Positions 23,367 to 35,700 of a stretch of 64,000 bases of DNA are shown here, piece after piece. This DNA comes from Ligula intestinalis. Taxonomy: Eukaryota > Platyhelminthes > Cestoda > Diphyllobothriidea > Diphyllobothriidae. Under the pieces are notes generated by a model. The model was not told the DNA's origin. It searched no databases and worked only from the letters and a program-made list of their open reading frames with translations. The stretch is taken from NCBI GenBank assembly GCA_036362985.1, contig JAYGXS010000008.1, positions 15,770,534 to 15,834,533 of the forward strand, read 5' to 3'. Every line of letters starts with the position of its first letter. The first letter of the stretch is position 1. The position numbers and the translations under genes were made by a program.

Positions 23367-23717
23367 TTAAAATGTATTCCGTTCGGATATGGGCAGATCG
23401 AGGAAAAAACGGTCAAAGGAAAAACGTGTCAAGTCGATTGACTTGTAATGCCGGTAGTGAATGTACTCAGCTACAGCACGGCCTATCGCAATTGAATGTT
23501 GCGTACAAAGACCTCCGGATCCATTTGCTAGCATCATGTTGTTGAGGAAGGGATGCGGTCCGACTATGAGACTCTGATCCCGGGGATTGTAGTCGCTGAG
23601 GTAGGCCCAAGCGGAGCTAATCTTGGCAGTTGCCATAGCAGGAATACGGCGTGCCAGGCGTGGCTGAATTTGGTCAGTAAACTCGCTGTAGTCGACTTCA
23701 AAGTCCTCCGTATGCTC
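23367..23717 (-). CDS. FOXRED1: FOXRED1 exon 8 (C-terminus, stop)
   Basis: The acceptor is CCTTTTGGTAG. Encodes EHTEDFEVDYSEFTDQ, ISSAWAYLSDYNPRDQS, VGPHPFLNNMMLANGSGG and IAIGRAVAEYIHYRHY, ending at TAA. This is the C-terminal FAD-domain closure typical of DAO-family proteins. Confidence 0.93.
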   Translation of the reverse strand, partial: EHTEDFEVDYSEFTDQIQPRLARRIPAMATAKISSAWAYLSDYNPRDQSLIVGPHPFLNNMMLANGSGGLCTQHSIAIGRAVAEYIHYRHYKSIDLTRFSFDRFFLDLPISERNTF

Positions 23718-26700
23718 CTACCAAAAGGGAAGCAGGGTAAAAAAGGATAAGCGCTGCCAAAGGATAGGTCCTCCAAGAATGTAAGAGTAAAGAACTGCAC
23801 GTGACTCACCGGGCACCGCTTCTGGATCCGACAAGGGTTCATGCATACGGCAAAGTCCCCTGACAGGCCTTGGCGCTGCATAAAGAGACCAGAGTGATCA
23901 ATCAGTATCGGCGAATCAATCCCAGGAAACTGTGTGCTCGGAGCTGCAGCGTAGTCAGGACGCACTATAAAAATATTCTGCTTCCTAAGGAGACACAATA
24001 AAGAGGAAGAGGTAATCACAAGAAGAATGCGCTAAACAAGCGATCGAAAGAATTCGAACAGAAGTTAAACACGCATACTTTTATAATATAAGTAGGTAGT
24101 TGTAAAGATTACTGTAATTGGATCAGCATCGCATTCCACGGTTTTGTGGAACTGACACGTTGGGGCGACTGTAATCCCATTCATCCCCCCCCCACCACGA
24201 ATCTTATGAGGAAGTTCACCTGTACAGATTAAAACTTGCTAAGAGTACCCAAAAAGAATTGATCAGTGGAAGGATGCGCTAACGGAGTTGCTATAAGCAC
24301 ATTATAGTATCTAAGCGTAGGGCAGTTCTGACTTTATTACGGGACCGGTGGTAATGGGGGTTTTACATTTGGTAAGATCCGATGGAAAGGAGTGCACGAT
24401 AAAAGGTGACTGATAAAAAAGTTTGTATTTTCAAAAAATTATTTAAATTCATTTCTTGAAGGTGAAAACCACTCGGAAGATACCAAGAGTTCAATCGTTG
24501 GTTTCGACGATGTCAACCGCCAGCTGAAGGCAACGCGGTGACTTGCGTATTGATTGGTTTTAAATTAAAGTAGACGATGGCAGCTTCTACCGCATTCTCT
24601 CTCTTCTCTCACATACCTGTGCTCGGGGTCAAGGCACAGTCAAGAAGACCGGAGGCGGGATCAGACGCACGCGCCTGCACAGAGCGAATCTACAAATACG
24701 CGTGCAACCACGCTCTTCCCATGTGCGACATTTGCTATATGAGCGCAACCCGAATAAGGCCTGCCATGCCGTGATCTTGTCCCCGTTTTGGTCTTGCGGA
24801 AATCTATCATGCGGTCCGCTTAGGGGGCACACACACTGCATGGCTGTTATTTGGAGCGTGATAAGCCGACATGAGTCAAGCAAGTGGTGATTCTCAGGGT
24901 TGTGCAACACCACACCCCAGGCCGGGTGGTCAGAGGCGGGGTATTGGCAGGCAGTGTTAAGCTTGTTTACTTATTAGATGTCGAATGGGAGGATCTCTTT
25001 CAAACGGCCCCAAGAAGGAACCCCAGAGGAAATTATTGTCAGTTGAAGAATGAACTGAGCCGTACAAATCTACGCTCATCCTTCTTCTCTCAAAAAGTGG
25101 TTCGACAGTGGAAGTCTTTGCCAACGTCTATTGCACATTCCTCCACTGAGCGTGTTCAAGAGACGTCTGGATAATCAATTCTTAAAGGTCAACCAAAACA
25201 TTTAAACTTCTGTCTAACAGATAATATGTATGACTAAAGACATACTACTCGCTTGATTTCAATTGAATTTCTATCTATATTAAAGTTGATGCAGGCGAAC
25301 ATTTCAAAGTGGAAATGCAGTGAACGTGTTTTACGCTGCTAGTTCGCAAACGCTCCACCGTTTTAACCATTCATATTTCTCAAATACAGTAGGTAACCTA
25401 ACTCATGAAATCCAAGGATTTTTACAAGTAACTCCCTGTTACACAAACGCAGCCCAGACTGCGGCCCCCAAAATCTTACAGCAATAAAGTAATGGTCGTT
25501 CTTCATAATATTGCATACTGTATTTTATGAAGGAATATAAAGTTTCCTAGAAATACCAGCTTTTTTGGCAAAGTGGAAAGTTCCGAAAAAGTGTAAATCG
25601 GGCTTACTCTGTAAACTTAAGTTTTACATGAAGAGGAAGCCCGTTCATGCAAAATGAGGCAAATGAGGCCACTGTAAATGTGTATTTTGGTGCCTCTCTT
25701 TTTAGTGTGGCGGGGAGTGTGAACTATGCTGTCCGGCTTCTTTGTCCACGTCATGCGACTTCAAACAGGCAGCTGTTTCCGCCTCGCTGATTTGCAGATT
25801 CTTGAGCAACTTCCTTCCAAGCGCGTTCAAACCTCGCGGCTGCTTAAGGCCGCTTGAACACACCATCCCTCGGTCGATGCAACCACATTGGCCCGGTGCC
25901 GCTAACCGTCGTGAACATATACATCCCTCCAATCTCCAGCTGTCCTCCCGGTTTCACCGCCTCAATTGCTCCCTACTTACCTTTTGGAGACAGCTTGGTG
26001 GTAGGTGACTTCAATGCCCACCACGACCTGTGGTGCTCCAACTTGGCAGCCGATTTCCGGGGAGAAGCTCTGGCCGATGAACTAGAACATGCAGCCAACG
26101 AGGACAGTCCAACGCGGCACCCGCTCAACGGTATCCTCAGCTCTCCTGATGTTTTCCACGTCCGTCTCAGCCTGATAGCCTCCACCATTTGGAGCATGAA
26201 AATCAGCCCTGGGAACGATCATCTCCCCATAGTGCTCGAATTGGCCACCGCCGCCGACCGTATTAAGGCTCCAAACAGGCACTTTATCAACTTCAAGCGA
26301 GCCAATTGGGCAGCGTTTACCACCGAATGCGAAGCTGAGATCGATCTCCTTTCGCCCCCCCCCACCTGGGTCCACACGGCGGAGTGAGCCGTTAGTCAAC
26401 TGCTTCTGGCAGCAGCAGGTAACCCCTAACGCCTAAATTATCCGCCTGAAACGAGAGAGAGAGAGATGACATACCAGTGCATGATTCCAATGACGTTTGC
26501 GTCGGCGAACTCAATGGCTTGATCACCAAGACTGTCAAAAACGACAAACGCCAACGCTGACATGAACTAGTCGCAGACTGCAATTTCCGCAACACAGCTG
26601 CCACCTGAAAACTACACAATATGACTAAGCTCCGGGTTGACACACCTAACCAGTCTATTAGCGTTGGCGGCGGCATCATTTTTTCAAAGAACGGTAAAAT

Positions 26701-29700
26701 TGCCGCGAAGATTAACAAACTGTGCTCACCCCACTCGGTGTCCAGTCCCAAAAGTCAGCGCTCCCTGCTTCGTCTCCTCCATAAAGCTCCGCCTCCGGAC
26801 ATTTCCTTCTCGGCTGATGCTATCCTCATCGCCGTCAAGAAAACGAAAGCCTTAGGACCGGATGGCCTGGCACCTCTCTGTGTGCACCATACCAGCCCCG
26901 AGGTAGCTGCATACCTGGCTGCCATTTTCAACCTTTCGGTAGCTAGTTCAATCATCCCCGATTGCTGGCGCCAGTCCATCATTATCCCCCTAGTCAAAGC
27001 TGGCAGTAACCCCAGTCTAGCAATCTCCTATCACCGAATCACCCTTCTCAGTCAACTGGCGAAGATTCTGGAACGACTCCACCATCTAATTCTGGCGTCT
27101 GCAGTGGATCGGGCCATGGTACCACAACGGCGCTTTTTAAGCTCAGCGACGCCATCCTCGAGGGCTTCAATCAGCAGAAACCCACTTCGCGGACCGTAGC
27201 AGTTTCAATTGACCTGTCACGAGCCTTCGACTGCGTCAGCCACGATCAGCTCCTGCAGGACTTGGTCTCAGGAACGTCCCGACTGGCCTGGTCCGATGGT
27301 TGGCGGCTTACATCCGCGGCTGCCACGATCGTGTCCTTTTCCGCAGCGCTCTTTCTAAACCCCGTAAGCAGACCTGCAGCGTTCTTCAAGGCTCTGCGCA
27401 AAGTCCGACGCTGTTCAACATCTATATGCGAGACCTCCCACTCCCTGGGACACCTGCGAAAGTGGTATCATATGCGGATTATGTCACTTTCTTCTGCCAG
27501 CACAATCTCATTGGTCAGACTGCGCAGGTCCTCTCGGAGTCCATGTCTGATGTCGTGAACTTCTTCACTCAGCACGGGTTGACGATCTCAGCAGCCAAGT
27601 CGTCCGTCACTGTTTTCACACTGGACCCGAAGGAGTTCAATCACCACCCGGCCATCACCATCGACGATTCATATTTATCGCTGAAGCTCGTTGGAATCCG
27701 TTTCGATCTTCTCTTCACGTGCGCGGACCATGCGAGGGAGGTCTCGAGCAAAGTGAGCCGCTGCAACAAAGTTCTCAAGGCTCTTGCGGTCACATCCTGG
27801 GGCTGCGCGAAAGATACCTTGACGACCACATTAAAAGCGCTAGCCAAGCCGCATCTTACCTATGCGGCAGCAATCTGGTCTCCTGCAATCAGTTCTTCCA
27901 GCCTCCGCCGCCTTTAGTCAGCACAGAATGCCGTCCTGCGCTCAATCACGGGTTACTACAAGATGTCGCCTATGGTCATTTCCATGCGGATGCCTCTCTC
28001 CTGCCAGTCGCCCCTCACAACGCACGCATAGGTCAGCAGTTTTGATGGAACTGTTCCTAACCCGATCATCCAAATCACCAACGCTGCCACGCCCCCGAAC
28101 TTAGCCGCAGTGTTCGACCGTCTCTTAAATCTTTCCAAAAGGAAGCGGTGACATCATGCCTCTCGGATCCGCCCGTTGATGGCTGGCGGCAGGAGAGGTT
28201 AGGAACTGTGATCTGGTGCTGTTGGCGATCCTGTTATTGCGAACTCCAAACGAACTGCACAGTAAACGCGCTGCACCAACGCCGGGGCCAGATCAAAGTA
28301 CCGCAGGCGTTATTCGGGTTGCATTCCATTTAACAAAACCAGAAACAAAGTGGTGTAGGTAAACGGACAAAATAAGTGAACAAACAGGCAAACCAACCTC
28401 TTCTCTACTGGTAGGCGCAACATGGGCTCATCAAAATCGCGCAGCGCCAGCGAAACGATATCAGCTGCCCACGGACCTGCAGCATTCACGCAGGTGTGGA
28501 AGGCAATTTTCGTCTGGGAGCCGTTAGGTAGCGCAACCTAGGGAAGATTTATAAAAAAAAAACACATGAGCAGCACAGGCAAACGAGGTAGTGCTGCCGC
28601 GGCATATCATTTAAATTGCCCGAAGGGCCGACGCGTCAATGCTTGCTGTGTAGCTGCCGGAATTTACGTGTGAGCAGGATCGGCATGGTTTGACCTGAAC
28701 ATGAAACAGAGAACAGACAGGAGGAGCAAAAGACCTCGCATACACATGCAATAGAGATTTCCTTATATGAACCCCACCCCCCCCCCACAAAATTTTTATT
28801 TGGATTAGGACTGCATTTGTGGCGCTCAAAAGAGGACTGAGGTGGTTTGGGCACGTTCGCCGTCGTGGGCCTTACGAGCTTAGTCATAATGGCTTTGATC
28901 CGACGCCAGGGACAACCTTGAGGCATTGAAGAGGAGATCAACGTAAGACCCGGTTCGACACAATTCGTCAAGACATGGAGGCTATTTTAGGATCTTCGGT
29001 ATTCGGTCTCCGTTGTTGGAGAAGATAATGGGTTAAGTTCTTCAGATCTGCTGCCGCATATCGTCACGCATGGAGAACGACCATCCGTGACATCATCCAG
29101 GTCGGTATAATTAAAGCCGTATTAAATACGACCGTCGCGAACGCTGACGTGCACCGTGCCCCACGGAGTAGCCGCAACACTCGTGACATGCGCGGCATCT
29201 ACCTCATGAACACCCCTTACCGTCCCTCCTTCCCCATCCACAATTCTGCGATCACTCCGCCCGCGTCGCTCGAGTAATTCCGTCAGTTGCCAGGCTTATA
29301 TGCGTGTTGGCCTAGTATCGTTTTTACTCTCCGCCTTCCCTCTTCAATCGACTGCAGGATTCTACCAGCATTGGGGACAATGAAAGTATATGCAAACGTT
29401 GTAGTTTCTCATCACTTGTGTGCCAGATTGGGACGGTTTGCTGAGCAGTGTCACAGGAAAACATGTGTCATCAGCGACCGTTACATGTTGGAATCGATGG
29501 CTAATACTTCCTCGGAAGAGTACCAGTTGCATAAACGAGGTACCAAACACTTGGCATAATCCGAAATGCTCCTTTTTAAAAAGGCAAGCTGTGAGAAACG
29601 CACGTAAGTTGAGATGGTTCGCGGCGACTTTTGGAAGTCCATCCGCCACAGAGCTATCGAAATCACGCATGTCGGTGGCGTGAATCAGTTAAACTTGCTT

Positions 29701-32700
29701 CGTTTCTACGCTACCAATAGTCGCCGTATATACCCCAGCCATGCTGACCGTTTGGGTGGTTAAAGTGATAGACTACGAAGAGACTGACGTACTACAAATA
29801 TACAGTTGTCAAGGTAATAGTCTTATAACTAAAAGCCTAGCAGCTGGTTATGTCTCAATTGGATTATCAGCGAGAACCTAGGTACTTTAAATTAAAATCA
29901 TACTTATAAAACCTTGCAGAAAAAGCTTGCAGAAAAACTAATGACTTGTGTGGGGCACGCGTAGACGTGGATTCAGCCTCGCCAACGGGTACGCGTTCTT
30001 CCTGGTTGTTTTTATGTGTTTTGCTTTCTCAAATACCGTAGCCGGGTCACTGGCGATACTATTTTCTCCTTTGCTAAAGTTCAATTCACAAGGAATGGAC
30101 AGCGGTCCTTTCTGTCGTTTGCTAAGCATGCCAAATTTTCAACAATAGCAGCAGCAGCAGCAGTAGGAGTCGTCAATTCTCCCTCCTCTATTGTAAAAAT
30201 GAGCAGTAGATCAAAAATGTCCTTAGACTGTGGCCGAAAGACACTTCAAGAGGACACAGAGCAGCTGCACTCATGGAGCAAGAGTTGGTGCATGAATTAT
30301 AATCAAAAAAATCAGTAGTAATCGACATGATGTGAAAACTACGCCAAATAAATGCACTCTCACGACAATATGTCTCGAGCGACCATTTACTTGAAACCAT
30401 GAGTGTGCAAAGAGGCCTTGGCGTACTTATTAAACACGATTTAAGCGTCAAAGTACCAGCGAGAGCAATGTCGACTATGAGCGCCATACGAAGAACATGC
30501 GCTAACTTTAATGCAGATGACTTCGGAAAACTATATAGAGCATTTGTGCGGCCGCACCTGGAATATGCCGTAGAGGCTTAACGGCCTTGGCTTCGGGAAG
30601 ACATAGGGTTTCTTGAAGTTGTCCAATGACGTGCTACAAAGGCTATTTATGAACTTAAACAGTTGACACACGAGCAGCGCCTGGTTGCCTTGAATGTCTT
30701 TCTTTTCCACTTGACACAAAGCAGAGGTGATCTTATAGCAAAGTTTCAGCTATTAAACTGAACTGATCTGAATGTGAAGTATGAGTGTCTTTTTAAATGA
30801 CAGCAAGAAGGAATCCCAGAGGATATGATCGCCACTTGAAAAAGGAACTGTATCGCACAAAGTAAAACTCTTCCTCCTTCTCTCGAAGAGTCATTCCACA
30901 GTGGAACTCTTGGCTGACGTGTGTTATTTGTGTTCAAGTGATGCCTGGACAATCACCAAGTAAAAATCAACACAAACTGTAACAGGCTTATCTGACAGAT
31001 TATAGACATGACTACAAATATACTGCATTGATTTCAGTAAACTTTTTATTGACATTAAAGTTGGCTCGGGTGAAAGCTTCGTAGTGCAAATGCAGTGAAC
31101 GTTGTCAACGTTGCTATTTCGCTAACGCCCACCATTTTAACCATCTATATTTCCTTATGATTTTTATGCATTTTTGCACAACAAAGCTACCTGAAACAAC
31201 TCTTGCATGTTCATGACTTTTTATGCATTCTTGTACGGTTACAAGTAAGGTTTTACGGGGTTCTATCGTTTACTCTAAACATACTGACTGACATCCAAAA
31301 CTGCTGTTGTCAGAGCTGCCTGAGACAGCAACTAAGGGCTCTAGGCACAACTTCTGCCCTTCACAAATAACCAAGATACGATCGGATGAATATGGTGATG
31401 TGAGTACAAACACCACTTGCAGGCTACAAGTTAAAGCTAACTTTGAAAGACCCCCCTCCCACCCCCAAACTTGACCATATATTTCCTGCTTTTGGCGCAT
31501 AGACACCTGTGTTGCTGGCGGTTACTGACGCGAAATCGGATAGTGGACTGGACAGCCCACGTGCGAAATGTCTAAGAACAGCATTTATCTCAAGATGGCA
31601 GGGTTCTACCGCCGCGTCCGCCTCGTAATTGATTTTGCACAAGTTTGTGTGCAGTGAAACGGATTTTCGATCAAGCTACATCAGCCTGTCTTTCCCAACA
31701 CACTTCGTTTCCCTTGCCTGACAAAATCTTGAGGGAGGTGTGGGCGTAAGCACATCCCCTCACACAGACAAACTGATGATAGCTTATATACCTAAATCAA
31801 ATTCTTACGCAGACTGTTTTAGAGGATATTGTGTGACACTGGCGTTTAGCAGATTATGCGAACAGGTTTTCTGTTTAAATTACATGTTCAGTAGTGCGGA
31901 AAAGTGTTTTGCCCGCCTCTGAAAGCATTTTTGGTGGGCGAGACAGACTTTTTACCAGAATACGTCATAAGACCATATGATCTCCTCTACTCTGGATGGT
32001 TTGTGTTCCGCTACCCTGTTTTGAAGCCAGAAACCATTGATGCGTAACGTATAACTATACACCAAACCACTGTCTCATCCACGTTCTCAGACCCGAATGG
32101 ACGTAGTCACAACACGTTATTGGCTACTGCTGCCTCAGACAGCAACTCAGAGTTATGTGCATAATAAATGCCTCATCCCGGTGCCCTTGGGGGACAGCCA
32201 GAACTGTCTGATTTGTTTTTTTCGATGCCGACTGCCTCAAATTCGTGTGATTTCACAGAGGGTCACTTCCACCTCGCTGATCTGAAGATCCTTGACAATT
32301 TCCACTCGCGCGCACACGCGCGTTCGGGTAGTCGCACCTGCTCAAGTGCCACTTAAACACGCCATGCTCTCAACCGACGCAGCATAGATCACTATACATG
32401 ACACCCCGCGTGTAAAGAAAGACACTAATTGCAGGACACTTGGACTTGTTTCATAATCATGTAGAAACAGCTGTCACTGTTCTCTCATATACACTCTCAG
32501 GCGTTACTAGACGCAGTCAATGCCAGCCCTAGATTTGCTAGTAGCAACTGCCGCTTGAGGCAGCAACTCAGAGTTTTGTGCATAATACAATCCTTCATTC
32601 TGGTGACTTCTGTCTTTTTTAACAACCCGAATTCGACCTGATAATTGCAGTACTCTGAGTAAAACCATTACTTTGACATCAAAAATAGCTTCTACTGACG

Positions 32701-35700
32701 TTATCTGAACATGCGACTAGCGGAAGTGGCTTTGCTGGCGGTCAGTGTTGCCTGTGACAGCACAATAAATACCTCGTTCTGGTGCCTTCTGCCTTTTTCC
32801 TTCAACCTGGGATTTAGCCCGATAGTTGAAGTGCTTTGAGCATACACACGTAGCTCACACAGCGCATATGTGTCTTCGGCTACTGAGATAGCCGAACACA
32901 AAAAATACCACAGAGTCAAGAATGGCGGGGTGGGGAAGGTTTGAAACAGGCAGAAGAGATGACTGACCACAGCCTCACTGAGATAGGGCGTCGACATACT
33001 GGGTCTTTTTGGCCGATCATGGAAATGAGTGGTTGCTAGGGTCTTGTGATGCGTAAATGCCTTCACCTCGCCCACCACGAAGTTGGCACCAAAGACGTGG
33101 GCTTTATTGCGCAGGTGACGGATGAGGAGCCAGGGGTCGAACCAACCCTCGTATCTCTCGCCTATAAAAGACGGCGAAGGACTTTTTCGTAGTGGATAAT
33201 TAAAAAACGAAGTTAAATACCTACTACGTGCAATTTAGTATGCGTAGTTAGACTTATTTAGTTCACGCAAATCTTTGGCGTCCTGCAATGACTTAGTTTT
33301 AGCTTAGTTTACATTTTTAGTTTAATCGTTTTTTATTTAGTAGTTTAATTTTAGGTAAGCTTTTAATTTAGTTAGCTTTGTCTAATTTAGTTTATTTATT
33401 TTTAGCTTGTTCTTTGTTTTCCTATGTTTTTAGGTTATTATTTTGTTCTAATAGTTTTAATTTAGTTAACCTTAGTTTAGTTTACTTTTGTCTTACGTTT
33501 ATCATTTTGTTTTATCTAATTCACGGTGACTATGTTTGCAGTTTTTTCCTATTGACTGCATTGCTCATTTCAATTATCGCGCGCAAAACATTAGAGTACG
33601 TAAATAATTATTCCTATTCTTTTTTACCTTTATATGCTCTACTTTATTATTTCTTCGTCCTCCGACATGACCCACCCATGATGATGATATCATATAACCC
33701 CTAGTGCCACCGGTACCGAAACAGAAAATACTGTAGCTAGGGTATATCGTTCACTACTTTTGCAAAAAAATACAAGCAAAAGCACACACGCGGTGCGCGG
33801 ATTGTAAATGTGGCCAAAAGATATGCATGCAGGCAGGCAGACAGGCTAGGGGATGGGCTCACCAAATGAGGCCAATCGGACGTCGGAAACATCCATCCAG
33901 GGCCAACGTTTGCCCACGGTTTCAGGCGACATGAGCTGGCTGGGCACCTCGAGAGCACTAAAATAAAGTAGGGGGGTCAGCGGCAGAGGAAGGAACCTGC
34001 GATTGAATCTGGGTGTTTTCGTTCAGCACGTCGACGCCCTTTTCATCCGCCAGAATGAGGTGTCCGTGTGGTACAAAGTTGACGGAGGCCATTTCCTCGG
34101 CTGTAACATCAGAAAGCGACAAAAAAGAGGAATGTCCGTTAGGCCGACTAATAATTAAAAACCTCCTTGCAGATTTTCAGTAGGTTGAATTTCCGCCTAC
34201 ACGAAAACCTCCTTGGGTATTTAATAGGATTTGCTGTATAGTAGTCGCCGGCTATTAAGCCCACGGTTAATAAGCCCGCCGCGTATTAAGCCCAATTTGG
34301 TCTAGGCCCGAAGGGAACTTAATAACCGGCGACTGCTGCATTAAGCCCACGGTTAATAAGCCCGCCGCGTATTAAGCCCAATTTGGTCTGGGCCCGAGGT
34401 GGCTTAACAGCCAGCGACTGCTGTAATAGTTTTTTTGGTCTAAAAACTTGCTTTTCAGTTCTTTCTGCAACCTCTTTAACCTCATTAAAACGATTGCAAG
34501 AAGCTTTAGTTTATCTCCTAGTGTGCACTTAGCATGCATTAACTACGCTTTAATCCAGCAGTAAACGTTTAACCACGAATTCTGTAGGACACTTGGGCTG
34601 GGAGACCTTTGCCATTTGGCAGCCCCACGAGACACAAGGGTCGTTTAGGGGAGGTGATGAAATGTCGACTAGCGAAATATCCAACGTAAAGAGGAACCTA
34701 CTTGTGTGTTGGTTACGGTTGGTATTCTGACTGATCTACCCAGTTGCGATTATGTCCTGGATGTTACTTCTCCACACGAGACGATCCGTGACAGTAACCC
34801 TGTGCAGCAGTTCAATCCACTCTCTTTTTCAACGCCAGAGGTCCAATATCGTGAAGATCAAAGAACCGCTTCTATCTCCTGATGGATTCAGTCGAGGGGA
34901 TAGGGGAGGGGGTTGGGGTAGTATCAGGCGGCTAATTAAGCGGCAATTAGGGAGAGGGGGAAGGGAGAGAGGAGGTTCGGAAAATGCCCCTATCCCCTAT
35001 ACTAATTTGCTTGTAACTATGAGCATGATTTTAACCTTTTACACTTTACCCTCCCCCCTCCCATATAAATGTAATGTCCTGACGAGAATTTATTGAAAGT
35101 ATACGTATGCTCGCCAATTCCTCTTCGGATTGAGTCGAGTCAGCTTTTTAGCTGACCTCCGTCTTCAGTCAGATCGAGCGCAGTAGCGCTGAATTTATAG
35201 GGTTGATGACGAAAACCGTGTCCAAACCACCTCAGCTGTCTTTCTTGGATGGTCTGGAATATACTTGCGAAGATTTCGCAGCGAAATTGAGATGAAGTCG
35301 GTGAACTCCACTCGAAGGAAGGTCCTTAAGCAGTTTTCTTTCAGCCTCCACGCACATGGCCCAATATTCATGATGCAAAGGAGGTGTTCACCGGGAGGAT
35401 TATCAATTCGACTGTCGGCTTTGACGAGGTCCACCGAGTGCTCACGGCAGGGTGATACAGGGACGGTGACCTGCGCTGGATTATAGTGAGAGTAAGCATA
35501 CACTGGACTGACCGCCCTTTCTGAATTATCCTATCAGTTGGCAATATGCCGAGTCACAGCTTTTAGCGTACCGTGCGTCAGAGCGCTGAGCCATCGACAT
35601 CACTTTCTTTCCACCCCCCTCTCCTCCCTGTATCAGGCCACCTCCCAAGCCGGTCAGTTGGCTGATGATGGGTGGGCACAGTAGCTGACAAGACCGGCAA

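Noticed and set aside
24577..24913. Overlapping open frames on both strands
   Set aside because: They partly lie in repeat beta (the SRRPEAGS-like stretch recurs at 36450) and have no independent support.
33378..33704. 108-codon hydrophobic open frame
   Set aside because: It lies on the opposite strand of FOXRED1 intron 4 in a T-rich low-complexity tract; Leu/Phe richness follows from base composition.
34890..35060. Purine- and pyrimidine-rich blocks that look like an inverted repeat
   Set aside because: The match is mostly simple GGGGAG versus CTCCCC composition; arms cannot be aligned over a meaningful length.
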